A stretch of 64,000 nucleotides of DNA from assembly GCA_021029095.1 (NCBI GenBank), contig JAJOHG010000109.1, positions 28,459 through 92,458 on the forward strand, given 5' to 3'. The DNA comes from Phellopilus nigrolimitatus (taxonomy: Eukaryota > Basidiomycota > Agaricomycetes > Hymenochaetales > Hymenochaetaceae). The translations under genes were made by a program, and so were the position numbers. This document shows, one piece after another, positions 45,870 to 56,850 of the stretch. Within the stretch, counting starts at the first letter, position 1, and every line of letters begins with the position of its first letter. The notes below the pieces were generated by a model. That model saw only the letters and a program-made list of their open reading frames with translations, had not been told where the DNA came from and ran no database searches.

Positions 45870-47723
45870 CTAATCGAACTTTGGCTTGCAGTAGCGCCTG
45901 GTGATAGACGCGAGACAGGCGAGTTCGACGCAAAGCGGCATGCTTAGCGACGAGCGTAAAATGCCCTTCGCGATCCGACCAGATTCAACCACGATTCCAC
46001 CTAGAGTAGCATCACCATTTAGGGTAGATAGAACCGCTTGCTCGCCGGAGGCCCGTGAGAGAGGGGAAAGAGAAGGCACGACAGCGCGTCCGAGCGCGGC
46101 GAGATCCACCTCAGACGCGGCCTTGAACTTGCTCATTCGCGCGCGAACGGGTATGATTGACTTCGCAATCTCATGAGAGAATGGGGAGAGTTGTTGAGAA
46201 GCAGAGTTGCTGCCAGCGAGGCCTGCAGAACTCGGAGACGCGCGAAGCTTGAGGCTCGAGGACGACGGCACCAGCGTGCGGTGCTTCGGTGTGCTGAGTA
46301 TGAACCTCTTCTTGGTAGATTTTCCGTCCGTGTACTGGATTTCGTTACATGGATCGGGAACTTTCATCAAATCCGAGTCAGAGACAAGAGTGACCTCTTC
46401 TACTACTAGACCTGTGGGCGGAGCCACGGCGCTCGGTGGTCTTGAATCAATCACTTGGATGTGGAAGGGAGTGAGGTCAAGGTCGAGCCCACGAATCGTC
46501 GTACCCGCAAGCAATGGAGTATGGTCGATGTGCCTCCGGTCGAAATACGCTTTTGGATCGGCCGGTTCGGATTCGAGATCGCCCTGAGGAGACGATTCGA
46601 AAATAGTGGAGCTTGTCGTCTCCAGCGAAGTTTCGGTGTTGCACGTGAGAATGGAAAATGAACTGAAGTTACAAGAATGTCCAGGTGTTGACTGCGAGGC
46701 GGAGTCAGACCCTCGCATACTGAGATCATTGCCAGGCAGAGTTTTTCCACTCGCATCGGGATGACTATCATTAGCCAATGCTTCGCTGCTTGCGCTCACT
46801 TTTTGCATATCGACGCTGCTTGAAATCTCTCCAAGAGTAGTAGTAGCAGACACCAAGCTGTTGGCGGGTGAGATGTCTAAGACAGCTTTTAGACCGAAAG
46901 AAAAACGATAGAGTCCTCTGCATCGAAAATCCCACGAGCGCGGTCTCACTTCGGGACGCATATCCGCTTCTTCAGAAGAGGGAGATGGCAGGCCGGGTTC
47001 AATGATTTCGGTCGACAGAGGGGTAGTAGGTATGGTGGGCGTAGGAGGACAAGAGGCGGACTCAGCTGACGCCTGGCTGGGCACTCGATACGGAAGATCA
47101 GGACTCAACATGTCGAGAGAAGAGAATGCGTTGTCCAGTGCACGCGGCGGAGGACTGGTTGGCGGCGCAGAGTAAGGAGGTGGGTCTGTCGGGAAAGAAG
47201 CTTTCGGTACAGTGTTCATCGCACGAATGATGTCGCGAGGGAGCAATTGTGTTCGCTGAGACGCTACACCGGTTTCTGCATTTTGCCGCGCCCGTGCTGT
47301 CTCGCTTCGGAGTGTGCGGGGTGCAGGGTAGTTCGCAGGCCTTTGTCTCCGATGGCCAGACGAATACCGCCGTACGAGAACGAAAACCAGAAGAACAAGG
47401 ACAATAAGCACGCCAAGGATGCCGATATAACCGAGCTTGGGGGACGAGCTTCTATTCGACGAGGTGGAGGAGGGTGCGTCGTACAAACTGAAAGGCGTAG
47501 GCATAATTGCTGGACCAACGCCAAGATATGGCCGGGCAGTGCGAAACGCTGCATGCAGGTTAGACACCGTGGTAGAGGGGGTTGCAGAAGCCAAAGAGAC
47601 TGAAAGCATCGGATACGAGGCATCGGCCTTGTAAAGAGAGTGGGGCGGCAGAAGACCGTATGTAGGTAGGGGCAGAGAACGCGAAGACACTGGAGTGTGA
47701 TTGAAAGGAGTGTACGGGGCCAT
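45870..47723 (-). CDS. Single-pass membrane protein with cytosolic PPPY motif
   Basis: Uninterrupted ORF. The frame opens at 47801, but the ATG at 47723 (MAPYTPFNHTP) is favoured, giving 617 residues. An N-terminal extracellular or lumenal Ser/Pro-rich part of about 97 residues precedes one membrane helix (residues about 98-118, LGYIGILGVLIVLVLLVFVLV). Arg-Arg and basic residues follow on the cytosolic side. The tail carries PPPY at 181-184 (TDPPPYSAPP), a WW-domain ligand as used by adaptors of Rsp5/NEDD4 ubiquitin ligases. The remaining 430 residues are Ser/Thr/Pro-rich. No family is recognised. A membrane sensor or ubiquitin-ligase adaptor is inferred from topology plus PY motif. Confidence 0.7.
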   Translation of the reverse strand: MAPYTPFNHTPVSSRSLPLPTYGLLPPHSLYKADASYPMLSVSLASATPSTTVSNLHAAFRTARPYLGVGPAIMPTPFSLYDAPSSTSSNRSSSPKLGYIGILGVLIVLVLLVFVLVRRYSSGHRRQRPANYPAPRTLRSETARARQNAETGVASQRTQLLPRDIIRAMNTVPKASFPTDPPPYSAPPTSPPPRALDNAFSSLDMLSPDLPYRVPSQASAESASCPPTPTIPTTPLSTEIIEPGLPSPSSEEADMRPEVRPRSWDFRCRGLYRFSFGLKAVLDISPANSLVSATTTLGEISSSVDMQKVSASSEALANDSHPDASGKTLPGNDLSMRGSDSASQSTPGHSCNFSSFSILTCNTETSLETTSSTIFESSPQGDLESEPADPKAYFDRRHIDHTPLLAGTTIRGLDLDLTPFHIQVIDSRPPSAVAPPTGLVVEEVTLVSDSDLMKVPDPCNEIQYTDGKSTKKRFILSTPKHRTLVPSSSSLKLRASPSSAGLAGSNSASQQLSPFSHEIAKSIIPVRARMSKFKAASEVDLAALGRAVVPSLSPLSRASGEQAVLSTLNGDATLGGIVVESGRIAKGILRSSLSMPLCVELACLASITRRYCKPKFD

Positions 47724-48857
47724 CGTCAATGGAAGCCTAAGTGCTAGACCGGACGCGGAGGAGATGCATATGGGAGGACTTAAGATGGGTCTGAGTATCA
47801 CACACGAATGGGAAGGCTACTTTATAAGTCTTTATTTAGTGGCTGACTGGCAGGAGGCTAACATGATCGACTTGAATGTTTGAAGCCGGATCGAGGCTGA
47901 CCATTACACGTCAGAGCTCGAGGATTAGCTTTTTGCACCAGTCCTTTGATCACTTGCAGTCCGCAGCTTCATCCTTGAAGTATTCGTTAATCGAACTTTC
48001 ATATGGGCCATATTAATCGGATGCCGCTTCAAGTTCCATGTTGCCTGGACTTCCGGTCGGCGAACAAAGCTTTCCCCAGAAATCGGTGACCGTAACTCGG
48101 CAGGGCTGGCACATCAGGGGTGAGGAGAGTTCGTTGTCGCTGCCACCGAATGACGTAGTGAAGATGGACCTAGCGTGTACGTACGCGAGCGGCCACCGGC
48201 ATGCGGTTCCCACCTCGAATTGCTTAACTCTTTCTTTTTGACAAGCTCAACTGGTGAGTACCTTAGAGGAAGGTACAGGCCAGCTAGCCAACAGTCAATC
48301 AGACCCGAGGAACAATGTACGGGAAAGCATACTATGCTTGCAAATGGCACTGTAACATCCGTCCTCGTAACATTTCAGAACTAGGTCATAAACGTCTCTT
48401 AGCTGCGTCAACCAGTCCCGACATTTAAGCCATGAAAGAATTGAGTCGACCTTGAAAGGACTAGCGGGGTCAAGATATCGTTGGCGCTGAAGAACAATTT
48501 GGCTGAGAATGGCTGCTGCGACATTGAAATGAATCACAACGATGCTGTAACTCTCCCAGCGTGATGATAACATTAAGTTCAATTCCCTTTTTCTAGTGCA
48601 GCCCTCGTTGAAGAAGTGGAAGAGAGGGCTGCTGGCCGTATCATGCAAAACGATGAGAAGTTGGAGAGGCACGAGTCGTAAGCTGGTCAAGTTGTAAGTT
48701 TGCAGTCGGCCATTGTCTCGTATCCGGAAATTGCCGGGCGGGACGTACACGAACGGTCACGCGTAACTCACAAATGTCGTCCGTCCGCCGCCGACCACTC
48801 TCGACCGCGTCATTCTTTGTTCCATTCTCTCTTGCCGGAGGCTTAAATATTTTGACT
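47724..48857. other. Spacer with a possible decayed coding remnant
   Basis: 1.1 kb between divergent genes. A minus-strand frame at 48295-48750 (151 codons) has a helical, gene-like stretch (HFNVAAAILSQIVLQRQRYL; DVYDLVLKCYEDGCYSAICK) but no start context, splice support or family match. It may be a remnant or chance. Confidence 0.3.
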
Positions 48858-51104
48858 ATGGATGTCATGTCATCCTCGATTACTGCCCCGTCTCCGACAA
48901 AGAGTACAAAGGTGCGTACTTAAGTCTGGTCCGAACTACCACTACAACATACTCTGACGATACTTCCGATTCTGCAGCGTAAGATCGACGAAGCGTTACA
49001 CAATCTGGACGACATACTACGCTCCCCGGACGAATTCATGCAACCGCCTTCCAAGAAAGTGCGCTTTCCTGGCACTTTGTACTCGACGCTTGCAAAGTAT
49101 GGTATCAAGTCATCAAAGGCTTCGACGAACATAGTATCAGAGTTAGTAGTTCACTAATGCAATGATGTCTGCGTTGACAACCTTTACTCCAGATCAACGT
49201 CTAATTTGGAAAATTCGAATATAATCAAGAGGACCGCGCCTCACCTGTCTGCCATTCTGTCTCGCGCAGCCACGAAGAAACGGAAGGCAGCACACTTGGA
49301 AGAGCTAGCTCGGGCTACCGTTTCGAACTTAAGCGCTTCGTCTCTTCATCCAGGTGCCTCCGAGTATAGACCTTCTTCTATAACATCCTTTCTGTCTCGC
49401 CTATCTACCTTCAAGCTCTCAACTTACGCCAACAAGCCGGAAGCTATAGATGCCGTCGCAGCATCCAAAGCAGGGTGGATGAATGACGGGAAAGACAGGC
49501 TTGTCTGCGGGATTTGCAGGGGCTCTTGGGTCGTTGTCTCTCGTGACGGCATGTCGAGGGATGCAGGTGCGCCAGTCATTTCATGAAAGCCTCTTGAGAC
49601 TGGTCTAACCCTAATCCAATAGCCAACACTTTACTGGAAAAACAACGTAATTACCTTGTACAGATGCATAAAGACAGGTGTCCGTGGAAAGCGCAACAAT
49701 GTGATCGTGAGTACAGTTACTCAAAGTCTTCTGTTAACCTGAGCAATGACAATAATTAAATATTATCTAGCAACCATATACTGTATTCCTCTTAAATCCC
49801 CATCTTCCTTATCGAAAGAAATAAAGAGGCACGCACTGGACCTTGATGAAGATAATGCCATGGAAGGCGTAGATATCCGCCATCCTTTGGTACGACACTC
49901 GTAAACTCAGTTATGCTCTACTCTGATCTTTGATACCATTTTCAGACGTCGAGTCAAGTACAAGGGCTAATGTCTGCACTAGCTTCTGTACGGCTTACTT
50001 TCCCAGGGATAAGTATCCTAGACGATGCTCCCCCTTCGGACGCAGAAGTGATCCAGACAGAGCCTGAAATGCGACCTGAGCCTTCCCAAACCGCTGCCCT
50101 AACGTCGCTTTTTGGATGGACCTTAGTCCCTCCTGCTCCCATTTCTGATTCGCGTCCCAGCACGCCGTCTGTTTCGCGTGCTAATTCTGTTGCACCAGCT
50201 CCGTCAGTCCCGGGAACGCCTCGGCGAGTAAGCTGGAATTCGTCGGTCAGTGAAGCAGGCTCACCAGGGCCTTCTCGACCTCCTCTTTCTCGCCCCCCTG
50301 CATCCCATTTGTCTTCGATGGCGCTCAGCTTGCAGCGACATGACAGCCAAAAGGAGTGCCTTCAATGCGTGCTTTGCCAGCGTCGCATCGGGTTGTGGGC
50401 TTTCAAAGGCAATACCACGTCCACAGGGATCTCGACGAACTCAACAGCTTCGACAGTTTCGGCTGCCACCGACGAATCAATATCCACTGCACCATCGCGG
50501 ATGGCCGCTCGTAGACAGTCGCAGATGCAGATGCCAAAGCGGCAGTTTGATCTCCTGAAAGAACATCGTTCCTACTGCCCGTATGTCGTGCGTTCGACAG
50601 CCGTTCCATCGTTGCCCGCTCCCTCCACAGCCCCGACGAGCCCGAGCCCCGCGTCTCGCGCGTCTGCATCCGCTTCCAATCCGACCCGCTCAAACTCCAT
50701 TTCTTCGTTCAATTTCTCATTTGTGCCGCGCAACGCCCCGACGTACCCTTCATCGTCCGCTGCAGCCAGTGTGCTCGGTGATACGAACGTGGTCGAGGGC
50801 TGGCGCGCCGTACTGACCGTGGTATTGCGCACAGGGCTCGGGCGCAGACAGCGTCAACGCGCGAGAGCCTTGCAGACAATGACGATTGCAGAAGGCACCG
50901 AGCAAAATGAAACGCATGGAAGCGAGGCTGGGCAGGACCTACGCAGCGATGCGACAGAGGTGGATGGTATATATGCGATGGTGGAAGATGTAAAAATGCG
51001 TGGTGTGAGTACTCTTCAGTTGTTTGGATGAGTAACTGGCTAATAAGTTGGCTCACTGTTAGGGCAAGGATCTCTTGAAATATGTCAAAAGCTTATTCGC
51101 ATAA
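48858..51104 (+). CDS. NIPA/Rsm1-type C3HC zinc-finger protein
   Basis: Seven exons (48858-48911, 48978-49141, 49193-49566, 49623-49706, 49771-49889, 49946-51004, 51063-51104) give 631 residues. The C3HC domain is clear: GWMNDGKDRLVCGICRGSWV, then LVQMHKDRCPWK, supplying Cys-x2-Cys and His-x3-Cys ligands. A second, Rsm1-type half repeats the pattern with CLQCVLCQRRIGLWAF and LKEHRSYCPYV, separated by Ser/Pro-rich insertions. The protein ends KDLLKYVKSLFA. Relatives are human ZC3HC1/NIPA, a nuclear-basket protein, and fission-yeast Rsm1, linked to mRNA export; a nuclear-pore role is inferred. Basic stretches KKVRF and KKRKA near the N-terminus suit nuclear import. Confidence 0.88.
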
Positions 51105-52198
51105 TGGTTTTTCTTGTAATTTTATTAGATGGTGTAAACAATAGACAATTTACGATGTTATGAAGAGATGTAAACTCTTTTCAGTAAGGCAAAGAAACTT
51201 CCGGCGCGAGTTGTTTTCTTTGCGGACGCGTCACGTAAATCTACCGTAAAAGACAGTGTCGCTACATGTGACTCAACGCGTCAATCACGTGAAGCCCTCG
51301 CATTTCACGAATCGCACTTTTCGTCGCCACTTCGACTGCGACGAATGAACGACATCGAACATGCTCTTTTCATTTCCCTTGAAGTCTCTTCACTGTTCAG
51401 CCGCTGCTGACACACTGTGAGACGCACCACACGTCGAACTGCCAACGTTCAGAAACGTCTGAACCGTATAATTACCATTTCCTCCCTGCTGTCCTGACGG
51501 CGCCCTCTTCTAGTGAAGGACTACGTATCTATTGCGACGTTCAGACTCTCCTTCGAACTCGCTGTATGTTTCTTCCCCTTGCTAAGTCCGGCTTTATGAA
51601 GGGGAGGAAGTCGTAGGAGACAAGAGTCTTCCCGTCTGAACGCGAGATCCACCGAGCCGCGGAGGTTACATACTACACACAGCTCTTCGCCTAGTAAACA
51701 CCGCGTTTTTTTTTTTCGTGCAGTCGCGGGTCATTGTACATCCGGGCTTGGCGGGATCTCGATGCACGTCGGACGAAAAAAATGGAACCTCAATCCCGTT
51801 ACGACGTACTGCTCCAAGCTGCATCCCCGGATGGATTTAGTGTCAAACAGCGGAACGAAGACGTTGATCCGTCACTTCGGACGCGGGACTATCATCGTTT
51901 ACGCAAAAAGAGCCGTAAACACAGCATCAATGACCTCTTCCAAAACGCTCTTCGATTATGTATATTATTCGCTTTCAGATATTCCGGGCCGCGTTCCCAG
52001 ACAACGTCCGAGTAGTGATACAAGCAAAGGCAGGCCAACCGACGTGTCCGCCCAGCCGCAGAAAAAAAAAAGTAATTCATAAAGCGAAACAGAGGGGAAA
52101 AAAAGAAAGAAAAAGTCTCAAGGAGAGTTTGGGTATTAAATTCCAAGCCATATTAATCCTCATCGACTTCTAGATCCCAGACAGAGTAAACCCCGCGC
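51105..52198. other. Convergent spacer
   Basis: About 1.1 kb between convergent genes. Overlapping plus-strand ORFs at 51734-52082 in two frames show no recognised motif. A T-run lies at 51707-51715 and an A-run at 52063-52070. No gene is supported. Confidence 0.45.
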
Positions 52199-54284
52199 CT
52201 ACTCTGCGGCGAGGCCGAGCTTCTGGCGCGCGGCGAAGAGGAGGATCTTCCCGAGGATGGAGGGCGCGAGCATCGCGGTCGGCGGAGCCATGAACATGCG
52301 CACCTTGTACATGACGGAGTCGACTGTCTTGTCCTGTGAAGCAAGGAGAACAATGAGTACGAGCAACCGGGATGGCGTTTACGACGTCGGCGACGCACCG
52401 TGCCAGCCAACTGCATCGCGAGGCTCCCGATCGCGCCGGCGAGCCACTCGTCGCTGTTCTTCTCGCCCTTGACGGGCGTCGTGGTGTCCCACTGGTAGTC
52501 CGTCGGCTTCGTGCCGTCCCAGATGTGCTGTATCTTGTCCACGTGCATTGTGAAGAAGTTGCGCCCGAAGTCGCTCGAGATCTTCGTCGCGCGCGCATAG
52601 CGCGCGGTGCGGAGCATGGCGTCGAGCGCGACGGCGCCAATGGTCGCCTTCGAGCATCCTTGTCTGTGGAAGAAAGAAAAGCACATGTTAGCTTCGAAGT
52701 TGGACAGGGCGCTTTACGAGAACTTACCCGAAAGTCGGGTTCACGCGCATGACCGAGTCGCCAATGGCGATGAAGTTGGAGGGGATGAAGGGCGCGCGCT
52801 CGAAGTGGACCCAGGAGAGGCCGGGGTATCGCCCGGTGGCGACCGACGCCAGATGCCTGTACTCAAGAAGGGCGTCCACGAACGGGTAGATCCAGTCGGG
52901 GCAGCGGTGGTGGTCGACTTCGAGCGCCTTGAACCAGTCCTTGATGCCGTCGAAGTCGAGGGGGAGCGGCGGCTCGCCCCAGCCGCCGAAGGCGAGCTCG
53001 ATGCGGTGGCCCTCGATGCGGTTGATCATGTACAGCTTGCGCTCGACGCCGGGCACGGGCATGTACGTGTACATCCACGTGTTGCGCGCGTAGCCGCCCG
53101 GGATGGGCAGCCGCGCGCGCACCTCGGGCGGCACGTAGAAGCGGAAACGGATGTAGCGCTGCTTCGTGTTGTACTCGACGCGCAGGTCGTCCCATGGGAG
53201 TGCGCCCGCGGGGACAAGCCGTTGGAGAGCGTCCGCGTGCGCGGGCTCGTTGGCGATACGGCGGATCCACTTGAGGCCGGCCTGGGTGCCGCCCGTGCAG
53301 TCTATAAAAAAAGATGAGCTTCGCGAAAAAAAAAAGCTTATTACACGAGGAAAACTTACCGATGACTAGAGTTGCCGGGACGTTCTCTTCGGCACCTTCA
53401 GCAGTGCGGACGGTGACGGAAGACAGGGTCGTCGGGTCGCCAGGGATGGTTTTCACGCCGGTAGCCGTGCCTACGACCGAACGGATGCGCTTCGACGAGT
53501 TGAGCACGAGGCGCCGGAGAACGCGCTCATACATCTCGCGGGTCATGAAGAAGCACTGAGGGTAGTTGCCATCGGGGTATTCGTCCTTCGGGAGCTTCAT
53601 TATCTCCTTGCCATACGAATGAACGTTGACTTCGAGGGGGACGATGCTGGACACGCCATACGTGAGCAGATCATTGCCTGAAGGTTCGGACGGCCACCTA
53701 CCGTGCATCCGAGCTTTTGATCTCCTCATCAGCGTCCGGGAAGAGCTTCCGGAGGGCGTCGAGCGCTATAGGCTGAAAGGCTAAAAATGAACATTGCTTT
53801 AGTAAAATGATACGGTTTTGAGAGGACGGACGCTTCTTACTGTGGTCGGCGTCGTACTGCATTACACGTGTGCGAACGTGCTCTCGCCTCGATTCGACGT
53901 ACTCGCCCGCCTTATCGCAGGTATTGCTCTGGCCCTCCTCGGTGTGCACCCAAGCCTCAGGCTCAACGATTAAGACGTCTTCAAAATGATCCGCCGCAAT
54001 CCGGGCTGTCCACAGTCCTGCAATACTGTCTTGGGCGTCAGCACAAATATACAAATGGTATGTAGGGAAGGGGCCAAAGAGACTAACCTCCCGCCGCAGA
54101 TGACTGCTGTACCCTTGATTCGATTCTGCTCCGTGCGGGCCTTACCAAGGTTGTCGACATCATGAAGGACGGTGAACTTGCGAGTGAAGAAGCGGTTAAG
54201 GTAGGAGCCACAGACGCGCCAGGCGATGAGGATGATTGGGAGTGCACACGCACCCGCAGCAAGCTGTGGGGGTACGGATTGCAT
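52199..54284 (-). CDS. FAD-dependent monooxygenase-like protein with N-terminal membrane segment
   Basis: Seven exons (54088-54284, 53841-54025, 53702-53765, 53360-53646, 52728-53301, 52399-52663, 52199-52333) join in phase to 568 residues. The FAD-binding Rossmann start TAVICGGSIAGLWTARIAADHFEDVLIVEPEAW is rebuilt across the first junction (GxGxxG-like GGSIAG, with the acidic E after strand 2). The second FAD motif is FIAIGDSVMRVNPTFGQGCSKA, the GD motif of flavin hydroxylases. A hydrophobic N-terminus (LAAGACALPIILIAW) suggests ER membrane attachment. The substrate is unknown, and no clear secondary-metabolism neighbours are seen. It is divergent to the kinase at 54789. Confidence 0.82.
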
Positions 54285-54788
54285 GGTGGGTACGGACAAA
54301 AGACCGACATGTTTACATGCAGTATAAATACGAAAGGAAGAGGACAATCAGGGATGCAGCCGAAGGGGCTTCGAAAGCGATATCTCGAAAGTCATGGAAG
54401 CAAGTTAGGCGGATAGTAACTAATGCGCAGGGGCGCGTGCATGAGATGCATCGGACTGTAACCGCTTGGACGAAGCAACGAAGCCTGTCCTCCAGGAACA
54501 AGTTCGGGTGAGACTGGGAAGTTGTAGAGACTTGATCAGAGAAGAAGAAGTTGGGGATTTCATAAGAGGAGATTGTGTTGTCTGACCGGAAAGCCAGCAG
54601 CTCCGGGGACAGGGAACTGTAGGAAAGTGCAGGGAGCTTGTTGAGCTGGGGATTGCTTCTGGTCGGAAGAAGCTAGCCGGAGGCTAAGAAGACTGATGGA
54701 TCACGCGAGGCTGCTGACGTGAGCGCGTCTGACTTTGAACCGGCATCTAGCCCGCTTGCAGCAGCACACATACCATACTCCATGTCCG
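54285..54788. promoter_or_regulatory. Divergent promoter region, FAD enzyme / kinase
   Basis: 504 bp between two divergent starts. No conserved motif recognised. Confidence 0.4.
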
Positions 54789-56697
54789 ATGTCTTTACCT
54801 CTTCAGCTCCTCGTCGTCCTCGATGGTCTCAAGGAGCGCGCAAAGGATGCCGCATGGGCGCTTTCCTCTTGCCTCTGCCACCCCTCCGCCAAATTGAAAA
54901 TCAACGGCCGCACATGTCTGTCGTTCTCTTCGCGTTTCTTTCGTGTCGCTCGTTGACTCTCCTGCCCGGCAGTTAAGATTGTAAAGGTTCTTGGAGAGGG
55001 CGGCTTCTCCTTCGTCTACCTTGCCCAGGATGAAGCTAGTGCCGTATGTCCTTGTGATCCTTATCTGAAACGCGTCCGTGTCATTCAGCTCCGCACGTTC
55101 TAGCGCCAGTTTGCGTTGAAGAAGATTCGCTGTCCCACGGGCTCGGAGGGCGTAAAGGAGGCCATGAGAGAAGTCGAGGCTTACAGGCGCTTCAAGTATG
55201 TATGCCAACACTACCATCTCTACAATCATACATACTTGCAACGTGTTTCTGATCGTATTCCAGGCATCCTAATATCATTCGCATTCTGGTATGGTCTCTC
55301 CCTAGCCATACGTTTCATGCACAGCCTCAGATCTATCTAGGACTCCGCCGTGGTCCAGGACGTTGACGGAGACGGGAAAATTGTCTACCTCTTCCTACCG
55401 CTATACAAGGCACGTGAAACATATCGTGGACTTGACATACCTCCTTACTTCCGTTTCTGATTATTGCTCTCCCAGCGCGGCAACTTTCAAGACGCCATCA
55501 ACGCCCACCTCATCAATGGCACGCACTTCTCGGAGGCCGAAATGCTCCGCCTCTTTCGCGGGACATGCGAAGCCGTGCGCGCCATGCACACCTATCGCGC
55601 ATCCAAGGCCAGCCAGAACCACGCCCAGAGCCGGCCGTCCTCATCGCGCCAGCCGGAACGCATACCCGCGTCTGCACGTCCCCGCTCGAAGCAGAACGGC
55701 GCGCGCGGCGGGCCGGTCCCGCAGCACGACAGCGACGAGGAAGACGACGACGACGCGATGCTGCCGCACCCGGAGGGCGACAACGACGCCGGGTACAGTT
55801 ACGAGAACGACGCCGGGTCGAGTGTCCCGCTCGTGACGAAGCACGTGGTCGAGGACGATGGTGACGTGGTATTTGACGGGGACCAGGAGTTGGCAAACCA
55901 TGGACTCCCGAACGGAGAGGGCGACCCCAGTCAATTGGAGCTCGTCCCATACGCGCACCGGGACCTGAAGCCGGGGTGCGCTTTTCTGTCTTCCTTTCTC
56001 GTGCTTCATCCTGACTGGCCGGCCCGTGAAGGAATGTCATGATCTCCGATGACGGCCAGCCCGTCCTCATGGACTTTGGCAGTGCGCTGCGGGCGCGGAT
56101 CAAAATCGAAAATCGCCAGCAGGCGTTGCTGCAACAGGTAAAGTGTCTCCGTGCCTCTGGCCCCTTTCCCACAGCGGGCTTATTGTGCGTGCTGCATGGC
56201 AGGACATAGCCGCAGAGCAGAGCACGATGGCGTATCGCGCCCCCGAGCTCTTCGACGTGAAGACCGGCGTGACCCTTGACGAAAAGGTCGACATCTGGGT
56301 GCGTCCGCAGCGCTTCCTTCTCTTCGCGCGCCCGAAGAGCTCTGTTTGGAACACCGATGCTGACATCCGCACAAGTCGCTGGGCTGCATGCTCTTCGCGC
56401 TCGCGTACCTGCACTCGCCCTTCGAGACGCTTGCGACGACGGAGCAGGGCGGGTCGATCGCGATGGCGGTGATGAACGCGCAGTACAAGCACCCGCGCGA
56501 GTCCGCGTACTCGCAGGGCCTGCGCGACCTCGTCGATGCTATGCTGAAGGCAGACCCGAAGCAGCGGCCAGATATTCACCAGGTATGAAAAGATTGTTGT
56601 TCTGATGGTGCAACGAATACTGACCAGCCGCCTTACTTTACTTCCTTCTGTGCAGGTGATCGAGCAGACGGACAGCGTGTTGCGAAATCTTGTGTAG
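54789..56697 (+). CDS. ENV7/STK16-like (NAK family) protein kinase
   Basis: Ten exons (54789-54915, 54973-55043, 55104-55195, 55264-55288, 55341-55409, 55476-55975, 56032-56137, 56203-56298, 56376-56582, 56656-56697) give 444 residues. Kinase motifs: glycine loop LGEGGFSFVYLA, VAIK-type FALKKIRC, catalytic HRDLKPGNV, DFGSA, MAYRAPELFD, DIW-SLGCMLFAL. The start INGRTFKIVK and the Cys pair SSCLC upstream fit the acylated N-terminus of Env7/STK16 kinases, which act on vacuole and Golgi membranes. An acidic, disordered insertion of about 110 residues interrupts the C-lobe just before HRDLKP. Intron 5 uses a GC donor (GCACGT, 55410). It runs convergent to the gene at 56851. Confidence 0.9.
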
Positions 56698-56850
56698 ATT
56701 GTGCCGTTTTGTTGTAGTGTTTGCTTTCCTATTGTTTTTCGCCTTTACTTATGGACCGGCTCTCGTACTTACAATATTCATGGACACGCCGCGGATCCTT
56801 TCCTCATGAGATAAATTCCCAGAACTCCAGATGTGGAAGAATTAAGTGCG

